27,985 nt of DNA from IMG/VR virus record IMGVR_UViG_3300025652_000398, positions 1 through 27,985 of that record; one strand, 5' to 3'. This document shows positions 1 through 6,460 of the stretch, piece by piece; within the stretch, counting starts at the first letter, position 1, and each line of letters begins with the position of its first letter. The position numbers were made by a program, and so were the translations under genes. This stretch comes from a virus. The notes beneath the pieces are model-generated. The model did no database searches, was not told the DNA's origin, and saw only the letters and a program-made list of their open reading frames with translations.

Positions 1-1222
1 CAAGCCAGGTCAAACGCGCCTCACCGATCTGTTTCTCGGCCTCTGTGGCAGAGATACCCAAGAACACGTCTGCGGTGCGCACCTTGTTCCAGTCGTCACC
101 AACGTCTGTCGCTTTAGCCGTCGCGGCCTTGGCGCCGTCACGGTTGGTCTGTGTCGCTGTTAGCATGGCGCAATTGAACTCAAAGGCGATGGCGCGCAGG
201 TCGATATAGATAGAGCGCAGGTTGTCGATCAGATTGTCAGAGCGATATTCCGCGGCCATGATGTCTGCGTAGTCTGGAATGATCAGGTCAAGAATGATCC
301 CTTCCGAGCGATACCCTTCGATGATCCGTGCAAGCTGACTTGGTTTCAACGTGCCGGTGGCATGTGTGCGCATCTTGAAGTGACCAGACTTTGCCTGGGC
401 AGCCAAGACAGCCGCCTCAACCCCCTGCCAGTCAGTGTGCAGTGAACGCATCGCCGTATCTGCGAAGTTCGCATCCAAACGCTGCGCAATGATGTCCGCT
501 GAGACCTCGAGCGAGTCCAAAAGCACGTTGTAGCCCGCCAGACATGCGTTCTTGCCAAAATCACCAAGTGACATCGACTTACCAGCTTTCGCTGGCCCCA
601 TGATAACGCTGAGCTCCTGTCGACCCCATCCGTAGTGATACAGGTTGCTGTCAATCTCCGAGTAGCCGGTTGTGATGCCATTGCGAATGATCTTGCCCGC
701 CAGGAGATCCTGACGCTGCTGACTGCGGTTCTTGATTTCCTCGAAATAGTCGTAATCGTCGCCGTCCGAGACCAGACCCACATTGTTGGCGCGCGACATT
801 ATCTCGCCAATCTTGTCGAACTGACCCTTCTCAAGCAACGTGATGGACTGCATCATCGCGTTCTCGATCGCCTGATGTTTAGCAAACGACACGACCTTGT
901 CACTCACGTAGGTTGGGTTGGACAGATCGGCCGTCAGAATATGCTTGAGGGAATTGATGATGTCCGGAAGCTGATCTTTGCGAATGCGGTTCGCGGCAAG
1001 TTCATCCTTGACCATCTGATTGATCATCGACCGGTCAGGAACCTGATTGTAGGTCTCGACATGCGCCTTGATAATCCGGACAACATCGCCCGTTGCTGTC
1101 TCTGTGAAATACTGCGGCAGAAGCAAGTCCTTGACCTTCTTCGCAAAGGACGTGTCGCGCATGAACAGAGCGGCGATCTTTAACTGAAATGAGGGATCGA
1201 ACTCAAATTGCGCGTTTGACAT
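1..1222 (-). CDS. DnaB-like replicative DNA helicase (partial, C-terminus beyond window)
   Basis: Likely replicative helicase that unwinds DNA ahead of the phage replication fork. The open frame runs from ATG at 1222 to the window edge, giving about 407 codons without the end of the protein. A Walker A motif GPAKAGKS lies near residue 208, followed by a stretch reading LLDSLEVS that matches the DnaB 'SLEMS' region, and later LIIPDYADIM and TATQTNRDG, which fit Walker B and the H4-type motif of RecA-fold DnaB helicases. The N-terminal 110 or so residues are helical, as expected of a DnaB N-domain. The start is supported by an AGGAG five nucleotides or so upstream. It follows a 105-nt gap holding a long hairpin and an 18-bp dyad. 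Some phages encode a related primase-helicase, but no primase domain is seen in the visible part. Function is confident; exact subfamily is not. Confidence 0.9.
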   Translation of the reverse strand, partial: MSNAQFEFDPSFQLKIAALFMRDTSFAKKVKDLLLPQYFTETATGDVVRIIKAHVETYNQVPDRSMINQMVKDELAANRIRKDQLPDIINSLKHILTADLSNPTYVSDKVVSFAKHQAIENAMMQSITLLEKGQFDKIGEIMSRANNVGLVSDGDDYDYFEEIKNRSQQRQDLLAGKIIRNGITTGYSEIDSNLYHYGWGRQELSVIMGPAKAGKSMSLGDFGKNACLAGYNVLLDSLEVSADIIAQRLDANFADTAMRSLHTDWQGVEAAVLAAQAKSGHFKMRTHATGTLKPSQLARIIEGYRSEGIILDLIIPDYADIMAAEYRSDNLIDNLRSIYIDLRAIAFEFNCAMLTATQTNRDGAKAATAKATDVGDDWNKVRTADVFLGISATEAEKQIGEARLTWL

Positions 1223-1231
1223 GATGTCTCC

Positions 1232-1249
1232 TATGTAAGTGCTGACATA
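1232..1249 (-). promoter_or_regulatory. 18-bp dyad site upstream of helicase
   Basis: Sense strand reads TATGTCAGCACTTACATA, a member of the family TAnGTCA-N4-TTACwTA seen in seven intergenic gaps of this window. It ends next to the AGGAG ribosome site of the helicase gene and overlaps the outer arm of the hairpin at 1244-1292. Role as operator or promoter element is inferred from repetition and position only. Confidence 0.6.
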
Positions 1250-1292
1250 CGCTTGGGCGCATAAATTCACATTATGCGCTCCAAAGTATGTC
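1244..1292 (-). promoter_or_regulatory. Long hairpin in helicase leader
   Basis: Inverted repeat with arms 1244-1264 and 1272-1292 and a 7-nt loop at 1265-1271. In the minus-strand transcript the pairs are GACAUAC with GUAUGUC, UUGG with CCAA and GCGCAUAA with UUAUGCGC. This gives 19 Watson-Crick pairs plus one possible G-U, interrupted only by single-base bulges. No U-run follows, so it does not look like an intrinsic terminator. It ends about 20 nt before the start codon. It could be an RNA processing or stability element, a translational control structure, or a protein-binding DNA palindrome. Confidence 0.7.
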
Positions 1293-1310
1293 TTATTGTG
1301 CTTGTTTTTG

Positions 1311-1319
1311 AGTATAGCA
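1311..1319 (-). promoter_or_regulatory. Possible extended -10 promoter before helicase
   Basis: Sense strand reads TGCTATACT, an extended -10 (TGn plus TATACT, five of six to TATAAT) just downstream of the preceding stop codon. No -35 hexamer is visible at the usual distance. If used, its transcript would start before the hairpin at 1244-1292 and carry it in the leader. This is a sequence match only. Confidence 0.35.
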
Positions 1320-1327
1320 AAGCGCGC

Positions 1328-2077
1328 TTAGGGATGCGCTAGGTATTGCTCGATTTTTTGCTGATCATCTTCGTCAGGATAGCGCGCGCGGACCTTTTCC
1401 ATCGGCAACATGTCCTGTCTGATCATATGCGCCAGAAAGTAAAGAGGATCTGAACGGCGCATGGACTGCGCAAACAGCCATTCGTGATAATCATCCTGCA
1501 CCTTTAGACCGTCATAGTTCTGCACCAGAAAGGCAGGATGATCCGAGGTCCAGGTGTCCGTGCCCATCAGTTCTTCCCAGCGCTGAGAAACCTTGTCGAG
1601 AACGACCGCGTGATACAGATGTTCGGGCTGTGGCATGTGACGCTGCTGCCAACGGCGCATGCGAAACGTCATGGCATTCTCGATGTAGTGCTCGTATGGC
1701 ATTCCGATGCCATCCGCAAACTGACGGCCACGCCAGCACCCCGTCAGAACACGCTTCCACTTTGTCTCGCCTTTCTCAACCCCCTGAACGATACTATCCC
1801 AAGTCAAAACGCGCAGGTGCTCGGAACGCTCGCGGTCGATTTCGCGTCTGTAAATGCGTCTGTAAATTTCGCCATATGCTGCAACATAGGCCTTTGTCGC
1901 TTGAAGCGGCGTCATGAAGCGATAGTCGAACCACTTGGTGTCGCTCAACATCGCTTCATAATTGTGGAACTCCTTCTTTACGAAGGCCTGTGCGAAGAAA
2001 TCATTCTCCAAAATGTGGTCAGTGCCACGCATTTCGTTGTCGAGCTGCTGCGATGTGAAATAGGTCAAGAGTGACAA
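1328..2077 (-). CDS. Hypothetical protein between phoH and helicase
   Basis: Unrecognised protein of 249 residues. I place the start at TTG 2077 (protein begins LSLLTYFTSQQLDNEMRG) because AAAGGA lies seven bases upstream. A longer reading from 2167 would overlap the phoH end by 34 nt without a comparable ribosome site. The protein is hydrophilic, rich in Trp, Tyr, Arg and His, mostly helical by eye (for example the YRRIYRREIDRERSEHLRVL segment), and has no signal peptide, membrane segment or recognisable nucleotide-binding motif. It is followed by the DnaB-like helicase. Genes just before a phage helicase sometimes encode helicase loaders or replication accessory proteins, but nothing in the sequence proves that here. 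Confidence 0.75.
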   Translation of the reverse strand: MSLLTYFTSQQLDNEMRGTDHILENDFFAQAFVKKEFHNYEAMLSDTKWFDYRFMTPLQATKAYVAAYGEIYRRIYRREIDRERSEHLRVLTWDSIVQGVEKGETKWKRVLTGCWRGRQFADGIGMPYEHYIENAMTFRMRRWQQRHMPQPEHLYHAVVLDKVSQRWEELMGTDTWTSDHPAFLVQNYDGLKVQDDYHEWLFAQSMRRSDPLYFLAHMIRQDMLPMEKVRARYPDEDDQQKIEQYLAHP

Positions 2078-2133
2078 GATGATGTCCTTTGTTAATCTAC
2101 TTCTGTTATAGTCACACCGCAGCTGGGATGCGC

Positions 2134-2874
2134 TCAGTTTGAATACATTTTCACAATGTCCATGCACAAACCGGACCGGACGATGTCTTCTACGTCAAAG
2201 CCAACAGCCGATATGTCTTTGTGCCCTCTGGTCCGCTCGATCGCATCCGTCAGTCCCGATGAGGCACCGATGTCTGACTGGTCCGGGTCGCCGGAGATGA
2301 TGAACTTTGAGTTTTCACCAATCCGCGTCAGAAGCATTTTCATCTGAGCCTTTGTGGCGTTCTGCATTTCGTCCGCCAAGAGCCAGGTGTTCTTGAAAGA
2401 GGCGCCACGCATGAAGCCCATCGGGCGCGGATCAATGATCTTGCGCTTCAACAGATATTCCAGATGCCCTGTGCCCAGACGTTCTTCCAGCGCCTGATAA
2501 AAAGGCTCGAGATAGGGATCGTATTTGTCCTTCATCTCGCCCGGCAGAAAGCCCAATTTCTCCCCTGCCGCCTCGACGGCTGGCCGAACCAGAATGATGT
2601 TCTCGATCAAGCCGTCGCGCAGCGCATCAGCGGCGCGACATGTCGCAAGATAGGTCTTTCCTGTGCCTGCAGGACCGTAACCATAGATCAACTTCTTCGA
2701 CCGAATGGCATCATCATAGCGCGCCTGCGCATCTGTCAGTGGCTTGATAATGACGGAGCTTGGTTTCTTGCCTGCTTTTGTGATCTCCTGTTCAGGAGGT
2801 GTGGTCTCGGCAATATGAATCCTGCGCTGCGCCCGACGTGTCTGACGAGCGGCAACTTTGTGGTTCTTTTTCAT
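2134..2874 (-). CDS. phoH: PhoH-like ATPase
   Basis: PhoH-family P-loop ATPase of 246 residues, widespread in marine phages. Its biochemical role in phage is unsettled; some relatives are linked to RNA metabolism or phosphate stress. Walker A GPAGTGKT is at about residues 67-74, Walker B LLADE at about 165-169 followed by the family-typical MQNAT, and ISGDPDQSD with the SGL that follows matches the PhoH signature. The first 40 residues are basic (MKKNHKVAARQTRRAQRR), possibly nucleic-acid contacting. The start at ATG 2874 has a weak GGAAA upstream; an in-frame TTG at 2889 would add five residues but has no ribosome site. It stands behind a 160-nt gap with a dyad site and a long inverted repeat, suggesting its own transcription unit. 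Confidence 0.93.
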   Translation of the reverse strand: MKKNHKVAARQTRRAQRRIHIAETTPPEQEITKAGKKPSSVIIKPLTDAQARYDDAIRSKKLIYGYGPAGTGKTYLATCRAADALRDGLIENIILVRPAVEAAGEKLGFLPGEMKDKYDPYLEPFYQALEERLGTGHLEYLLKRKIIDPRPMGFMRGASFKNTWLLADEMQNATKAQMKMLLTRIGENSKFIISGDPDQSDIGASSGLTDAIERTRGHKDISAVGFDVEDIVRSGLCMDIVKMYSN

Positions 2875-2933
2875 GTTGGGGGTTTCCAAGCTGGGATGTG
2901 TAAAAGGACTCTAGCTCAAACTTTAGGACAGGT

Positions 2934-2947
2934 TAAGTCTTGACTTA
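2934..2947 (-). promoter_or_regulatory. Dyad site upstream of phoH
   Basis: Plus strand reads TAAGTCTTGACTTA, a short inverted repeat with TAAGT and ACTTA arms. On the sense strand it begins TAAGTCA like the other family members, but the second half-site is degenerate beyond TTA. It sits 60 nt before the phoH start. It is the weakest of the seven sites in the outer half. Confidence 0.5.
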
Positions 2948-2961
2948 CTTATTCTTTAGTT

Positions 2962-3032
2962 TCCCCTGCGACCGCAAAACTATTTCATTGGTGCGCTTAC
3001 CTACCGGTGACAAATGCCGCGGTCGCAAGGGA
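2962..3032. repeat. Inverted repeat in phosphoesterase-phoH gap
   Basis: Arms 2962-2975 and 3019-3032 are reverse complements over 14 bp with one mismatch (2966 against 3028). The inner nine bases, TGCGACCGC and GCGGTCGCA, are perfect. The 43-nt spacer contains a short ACCGGT palindrome. The structure starts five bases after the phosphoesterase stop codon. It lacks a U-run, and the spacer is long for an intrinsic terminator. It may be a protein-binding or RNA-stabilising structure. The 160-nt gap holds no gene that I can support. Confidence 0.6.
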
Positions 3033-3036
3033 TCTC

Positions 3037-4227
3037 TTATAACAGAAGAAGGTTACGCGTGCGCTCCGACTTCATGTTAAAACCAATAGCCATGACGGCC
3101 GAATGTGACTTGTATCCGCCCGAGGCGTGCTGATCACGCACAGTCAAGGCTGGCATCTGCATCCAGTAAATGCCCGGAAACTCGTCTGCTTTGATGTGAT
3201 GAAGGTGGCCGGTCATAACGATGCGGTAGCGCGTGCGGCCCCAAACGTCTGGAAACTCGGCCGCGCAGAACATCGCCAGATCCTTTGGCGTGCGCTTGTC
3301 GCCGTGATGAATGAAGATAGCCACCTCGCCATGTTCAACGACAGAAAATTCAGATGAGCCCGGCGCCTCGAAGTTCATGTAGATTTTGACGCGCGGATTG
3401 TCACGGTAGCGATAATGAAGACCGATCAGAATGGTCTCCCAGTTCTGCGGATCGTGATTGCCCGGAACCGAGTAATATTCAACCACCTCATGCTTGACCA
3501 AGGCCATCTCGATGCAGGATGATATGACGCTGATTGCCTCGAAGACGGTGAAGTAATTGCGACCATCTACGTCGAGCTGGTGATTTGACCGGCGTGTAAC
3601 ATTGCGGTCGTCGGTCTGGTGCGTAAAGTCACCACCGTTGATAATGACGCCGCGGTAGGCATTCGGTGCGCCGGCCATAACAGAAGACATTGCCGCCTTG
3701 ATACGATTACTGCCGATCTCGAGGTTCATTTCCTCACCGGATGCGCCTTTATGTGCGCGCATGCCCAGATGAGCGTCAAAGAGCGGATAGACGACCATCA
3801 TTTCCGGATCTGTGATCATTGATGCGATGATCTCGGGCGCGGCTGGAACACTCTGCAATGCCTCACGCACCTGATCCAGAAACTCTTCAGGCGATCCGGC
3901 TTTCATGGGCGCCAGTTGCATCGAATATTTCTGGTCTTTGATCCACAAGGACTTCGGGATCATTTTAGAGCCGAAGTGATCCATTGCCTCGACGATCGCC
4001 GGATCAACTGTGTCTCTTTCCACATATGCGGTGTAGCGGTCTATCAGAGCCGGAACATTCTCACCTGCACGCAGGCGGTTTCGCATAATGGCCGCGTAAT
4101 TGGTTACGGTCTTGGAAGACCTTTTCAGCTCTCTCGCCACGTCTTCCAAAAACGGATAGGTCTTTATGTCGTTGTAGATTTCCGCGAACCGGATGTGCTT
4201 ATCTTTGGTTGATTCAGAACCGTTCAT
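3037..4227 (-). CDS. Calcineurin-like metallophosphoesterase with HTH-like N-terminus
   Basis: Predicted two-metal phosphoesterase of 396 residues. The metal-binding motifs are all present in order: DAH at 151-153, GGD at 198-200, GNHD at 256-259, HHGD at 307-310 and GHLHH at 340-344. The N-terminal 60 residues contain a helix-turn-helix-like segment (FLEDVARELKRSSKTVTNYAAIMRNRL), suggesting DNA contact or a targeting domain fused to the enzyme. This architecture occurs in several phage proteins; the substrate (nucleic acid, nucleotide or protein phosphate) cannot be read from sequence. The start at ATG 4227 lies inside one arm of a 15-bp perfect inverted repeat, with a purine-rich AAAGAGAAAGAA ribosome-site candidate in the loop. 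It lies between the lysis cassette and phoH. Confidence 0.88.
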   Translation of the reverse strand: MNGSESTKDKHIRFAEIYNDIKTYPFLEDVARELKRSSKTVTNYAAIMRNRLRAGENVPALIDRYTAYVERDTVDPAIVEAMDHFGSKMIPKSLWIKDQKYSMQLAPMKAGSPEEFLDQVREALQSVPAAPEIIASMITDPEMMVVYPLFDAHLGMRAHKGASGEEMNLEIGSNRIKAAMSSVMAGAPNAYRGVIINGGDFTHQTDDRNVTRRSNHQLDVDGRNYFTVFEAISVISSCIEMALVKHEVVEYYSVPGNHDPQNWETILIGLHYRYRDNPRVKIYMNFEAPGSSEFSVVEHGEVAIFIHHGDKRTPKDLAMFCAAEFPDVWGRTRYRIVMTGHLHHIKADEFPGIYWMQMPALTVRDQHASGGYKSHSAVMAIGFNMKSERTRNLLLL

Positions 4228-4277
4228 CGTAAGTAGTTCTTTCTCTTTAAGGTATAGTATATCTTACGATGAACGGT
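4219..4277. repeat. 15-bp perfect inverted repeat over phosphoesterase start
   Basis: Arms ACCGTTCATCGTAAG (4219-4233) and CTTACGATGAACGGT (4263-4277) are exact reverse complements with a 29-nt AT-rich spacer. One arm contains the phosphoesterase start codon (4225-4227), and its purine-rich ribosome-site candidate lies in the spacer. The other arm ends five bases from the stop of the preceding gene. In mRNA the arms would pair and mask the AUG. The spacer also contains TATACT-like sequence on the minus strand, but no -35 partner. The structure is certain; its function is inferred. Confidence 0.75.
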
Positions 4278-4282
4278 CCGGT

Positions 4283-4720
4283 TTAATTCCAGAACGGCGT
4301 TCTTGTAAGCCAGGGTGTTGGAACAGAAAACTTACCGAAACCGATCCGGCAGCGGTGAAACACATCGGCGTAGCTTTCATGCAAAAGAACCTCCGGCGGT
4401 GCTGCCTGAACATGCCAATTCTCAAAGACATGAAATCCAGCAAAACGAACCTCTGGGGCGCCCCAGACGTAATCGACCGGCGAGTCATTGCCGCCGCGCT
4501 CACCTTTGCGCCAGCGGATATATTCCGGGTTGCAGCTGTTGCGAAGTTTGAAGAAACTACCGGAGACATAAACCCATTCACTTGAGTTTTCATCCTGCAC
4601 TGCGGTCATAAAGACTCGATCCACGACGGGAAAGTATTTCCCCTCAATGGTGCCCGGACCTATAAGCGAGATCCATCCAGCAGAAAGAACAGCAGTCCAA
4701 ATATGGAAAGCGTGTTTCAC
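4283..4720 (-). CDS. Small exported protein at end of lysis cassette
   Basis: Unrecognised protein of 145 residues starting at GTG 4720, with GAGGA as ribosome site and a 4-nt overlap (GTGA) with the stop of the holin candidate. Residues 7-25 (IWTAVLSAGWISLIGPGTI) form a hydrophobic segment after a short N-terminus, consistent with a signal peptide or single membrane anchor. The rest is hydrophilic with two cysteines (NSCNPEY and FHRCRIG) that could form a disulfide in the periplasm. Coupling to the lysis genes suggests a role in the envelope, such as lysis timing or superinfection exclusion, but this is context only. The gene looks real from its tight overlap and ribosome site. Confidence 0.7.
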   Translation of the reverse strand: MKHAFHIWTAVLSAGWISLIGPGTIEGKYFPVVDRVFMTAVQDENSSEWVYVSGSFFKLRNSCNPEYIRWRKGERGGNDSPVDYVWGAPEVRFAGFHVFENWHVQAAPPEVLLHESYADVFHRCRIGFGKFSVPTPWLTRTPFWN

Positions 4721-5070
4721 AAATCTTCCTCCACTCGACGTTTCTTTCCAAAAGCGGCTTCAACGATACCAGGCGCGACAGAAACGATGCCGCGCACCAG
4801 ATGCTCGCCTGTCAGAACAAGACCAATGACGACAAGGTCACGGTCCTCGACTGACAGCGTCGAGAAATTCCGAATAATCATATCCGTGCCGTAATACGCA
4901 GCGACAGCGCCAGCGATGACTCCACCGACCGCTTCTTTGCGTGTGGCGGGCCGTGGCGAGAAGAAATATTTGACAGCAGATCCAACAGCAACGGCGGCCC
5001 AGAACTTTAAGTCCTGACCCAGAATCGCAGCTTCGTTCAGGACATCCATCCAGGACTGATGACTACTCAC
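4717..5070 (-). CDS. Holin candidate
   Basis: Protein of 117 residues with two or three hydrophobic segments: FWAAVAVGSAVKYFF (about 23-37), AVGGVIAGAVAAYYGTDMII (about 47-66) and LVVIGLVLTGEHLVRGIVSV (about 79-98). The tail is charged (GKKRRVEEDL). Size, hydrophobic pattern and position between the spanins and the end of the cassette fit a phage holin, which permeabilises the inner membrane to release the endolysin. The start at GTG 5070 is chosen because GGAG lies eight bases upstream and the codon overlaps the outer-spanin stop; ATG 5049 is a possible second start, as seen in dual-start holins. I do not see a motif tying it to one holin family. Confidence 0.7.
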   Translation of the reverse strand: MSSHQSWMDVLNEAAILGQDLKFWAAVAVGSAVKYFFSPRPATRKEAVGGVIAGAVAAYYGTDMIIRNFSTLSVEDRDLVVIGLVLTGEHLVRGIVSVAPGIVEAAFGKKRRVEEDL

Positions 5071-5381
5071 TGCACTGTCTCCGATCTACGGGTGCGAAGG
5101 GTGCGATACCACTCGGCACAAAATTCGATGCGGCTGTTTTGCTGATCCAGACGGTTGTTCAGACGCAAGGCGGTTACTTTGAGGTTTTCACCTTCCACGA
5201 CACCGCTGGTCAGCTTCTGGTCGCAATACTCCGGCAGCTCCGGAAGAGCATCCGGGGCTTCAGCGACGGCTTTGCGCGCCGCGGCTTCTGATGTTTGCGT
5301 CTGCATCTTTGTCTCACCGCAGGCGGTCAAAAAGATCAGCGTCAACAGAGCAATTAGCATTGGTTTCAATTTGCGCGGCAT
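5067..5381 (-). CDS. Outer-membrane spanin lipoprotein (Rz1-like)
   Basis: Predicted o-spanin of 104 residues. The N-terminus MPRKLKPMLIALLTLIFLTAC is a classic lipoprotein signal with lipobox LTAC, so the mature protein would be lipid-anchored to the outer membrane. Its start at ATG 5381, with GGGAG upstream, lies inside the i-spanin gene in another frame, so 68 nt are shared. This is the usual overlapped Rz/Rz1 arrangement. At 104 residues it is longer than the lambda o-spanin. Mature-region cysteines (EYCDQK and IEFCAEW) could form intermolecular disulfides. It would pair with the i-spanin across the periplasm to fuse the membranes at lysis. Confidence 0.85.
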   Translation of the reverse strand: MPRKLKPMLIALLTLIFLTACGETKMQTQTSEAAARKAVAEAPDALPELPEYCDQKLTSGVVEGENLKVTALRLNNRLDQQNSRIEFCAEWYRTLRTRRSETVQ

Positions 5382-5640
5382 AGTCTGCCAGCTCCCGTTC
5401 AAACTCTTCCTGGTCAACGCCAGCCTTCGTTACTTTTTCGTCCAACTCTGCGTTGACCTCGACCACGGCTTTCAACCTGATGGCCAGAACGTTGCGCTCT
5501 GCTAAAAGTGCCGCCTTCTGGATTTCAATCGCGATCTTGTTGCGCTCTGCGTCCCTGATGTAGAGCAAGCCCGAAACAACTGCTGAGACGCACGCAGCGA
5601 CGCACAGGAGCACGACCACGAGTTTTAGCTTGTCCCACAT
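5314..5640 (-). CDS. Inner-membrane spanin (Rz-like)
   Basis: Predicted i-spanin of 108 residues. One N-terminal membrane segment (LKLVVVLLCVAACVSAVVSGLLYI) is followed by a charged, coiled-coil-prone periplasmic region with Glu, Lys and Ala heptad-like spacing, typical of Rz proteins. The C-terminal third overlaps the o-spanin start in a different frame. I use ATG 5640; GTG 5649, which overlaps the endolysin stop as GTGA, would add three residues and is equally possible because neither has a clear ribosome site. It acts with the o-spanin in the final outer-membrane step of lysis. Confidence 0.85.
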   Translation of the reverse strand: MWDKLKLVVVLLCVAACVSAVVSGLLYIRDAERNKIAIEIQKAALLAERNVLAIRLKAVVEVNAELDEKVTKAGVDQEEFERELADYAAQIETNANCSVDADLFDRLR

Positions 5641-5645
5641 GCGCG

Positions 5646-6329
5646 TCACAGGTAATTGCGTCCCTTGAGCGCGGTATGAAGCGCGGCGCGTGTCATGGGT
5701 CCGGAGACGCCATCGACAGTGAGTTTGGCTTCTCTTTGAAATCCGGCGATATTTGCAGGCCCAAAACCAAGCACGACCAGAGCCAGACGATCATACCGCT
5801 CGTAACGGTCTTTCAGACCATTGAAGCCACCATTGATCCGGCGCGTAACGGCCCGGACGTCGCCGGTGTCAGCCAGATCGTTCAGGTTATTTGCGCGCCA
5901 GAACCAAATCGGCACAAGACCCTCCCAGGGATCTGTCAAAACCTTGTCGGGGTTTTTTGTAAAATCAGGTGCGCTCGGGTCAGCCCGGCGCGCCCACTCC
6001 GTAAACTTGGTGTAATTGTAACGACCGGTGATCTGGATCGGTCCGCGACCGCGAAACTTCGAGCCGTCTCCAGCGATCACATTTCCGAGATCACGGCGCC
6101 CCTCGTAGCGGCTTTGAGCGGCTGTCGGGCCCCAAATCTCACGGTCATACCGAAAGTCACCGGACTCGTGTCCGAGCTGAGAGCCGTAATGCACGAAACG
6201 GTGTGGCTTATCGAGACCAACGCGCGCACCAAACTCCTCAAGCGCAGTTGCGACCGAGTTCAAATTGCTACTTACAGGCACAGCCTTGCTGGATTTTGAA
6301 AGAAGGAGTGCGATTTTGGAAGAGTTCAT
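5646..6329 (-). CDS. GH19-family endolysin
   Basis: Predicted peptidoglycan-cleaving endolysin of 227 residues in the chitinase-like GH19 lysozyme family. The expected family motifs are present: GSQLGHESGDF with the likely catalytic Glu55, YEGRRDLGN with the second acidic residue Glu76, and GRGPIQITGRYNY at about 94-106. The C-terminus (GFQREAKLTVDGVSGPMTRAAL) resembles a peptidoglycan-binding repeat. There is no obvious signal peptide, so export would need the holin. I place the start at ATG 6329; an upstream in-frame GTG at 6377 would read through the dyad site and the predicted transcription start, and is less likely. It is the first gene of the lysis cassette, behind a promoter at 6366-6394. 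Confidence 0.92.
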   Translation of the reverse strand: MNSSKIALLLSKSSKAVPVSSNLNSVATALEEFGARVGLDKPHRFVHYGSQLGHESGDFRYDREIWGPTAAQSRYEGRRDLGNVIAGDGSKFRGRGPIQITGRYNYTKFTEWARRADPSAPDFTKNPDKVLTDPWEGLVPIWFWRANNLNDLADTGDVRAVTRRINGGFNGLKDRYERYDRLALVVLGFGPANIAGFQREAKLTVDGVSGPMTRAALHTALKGRNYL

Positions 6330-6346
6330 GATCTCATGCCCCGTAA

Positions 6347-6364
6347 TAAGTAAGCAGTGACTGA
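6347..6364 (-). promoter_or_regulatory. 18-bp dyad site upstream of endolysin
   Basis: Sense strand reads TCAGTCACTGCTTACTTA, a family member (TAnGTCA-N4-TTACwTA, one mismatch). GTCA starts four bases after the -10 hexamer, so the dyad would cover the transcription start. This placement is typical of an operator, or of a phage-specific promoter extension. Confidence 0.6.
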
Positions 6365-6365
6365 G

Positions 6366-6394
6366 GTTATACAGCACGCGGATTTATTTGTCAT
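6366..6394 (-). promoter_or_regulatory. Sigma70-like promoter for the lysis cassette
   Basis: Sense strand has ATGACA (6394-6389, five of six to TTGACA), a 17-nt spacer and TATAAC (6371-6366, five of six to TATAAT). This is the best promoter match in the window. It lies in a 131-nt gap between the last tail gene and the endolysin, where a separate lysis promoter makes sense. Predicted start is near 6360, giving a leader of about 30 nt. Confidence 0.6.
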
Positions 6395-6460
6395 CCATCA
6401 AATCGGTCTATTTCGCCTTTCAGTGGTATGAACAAAGACAAAATAACCGCAGGTGGAATT

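Noticed and set aside
635-1183. Plus-strand frame opposite the helicase
   Set aside because: The minus strand encodes intact helicase motifs through this region; the plus frame is a shadow.
2078-2167. Longer N-terminus for the unknown protein and a TATAAC box in the phoH end gap
   Set aside because: The extension overlaps phoH without a ribosome site, and TATAAC has no -35 at a proper distance; TTG 2077 has AAAGGA.
4234-4262. TATACT/TATAGT -10-like boxes inside the inverted-repeat spacer
   Set aside because: Present on both strands, but no -35 at 16-18 nt and no extension; AT-rich spacer by chance is enough.
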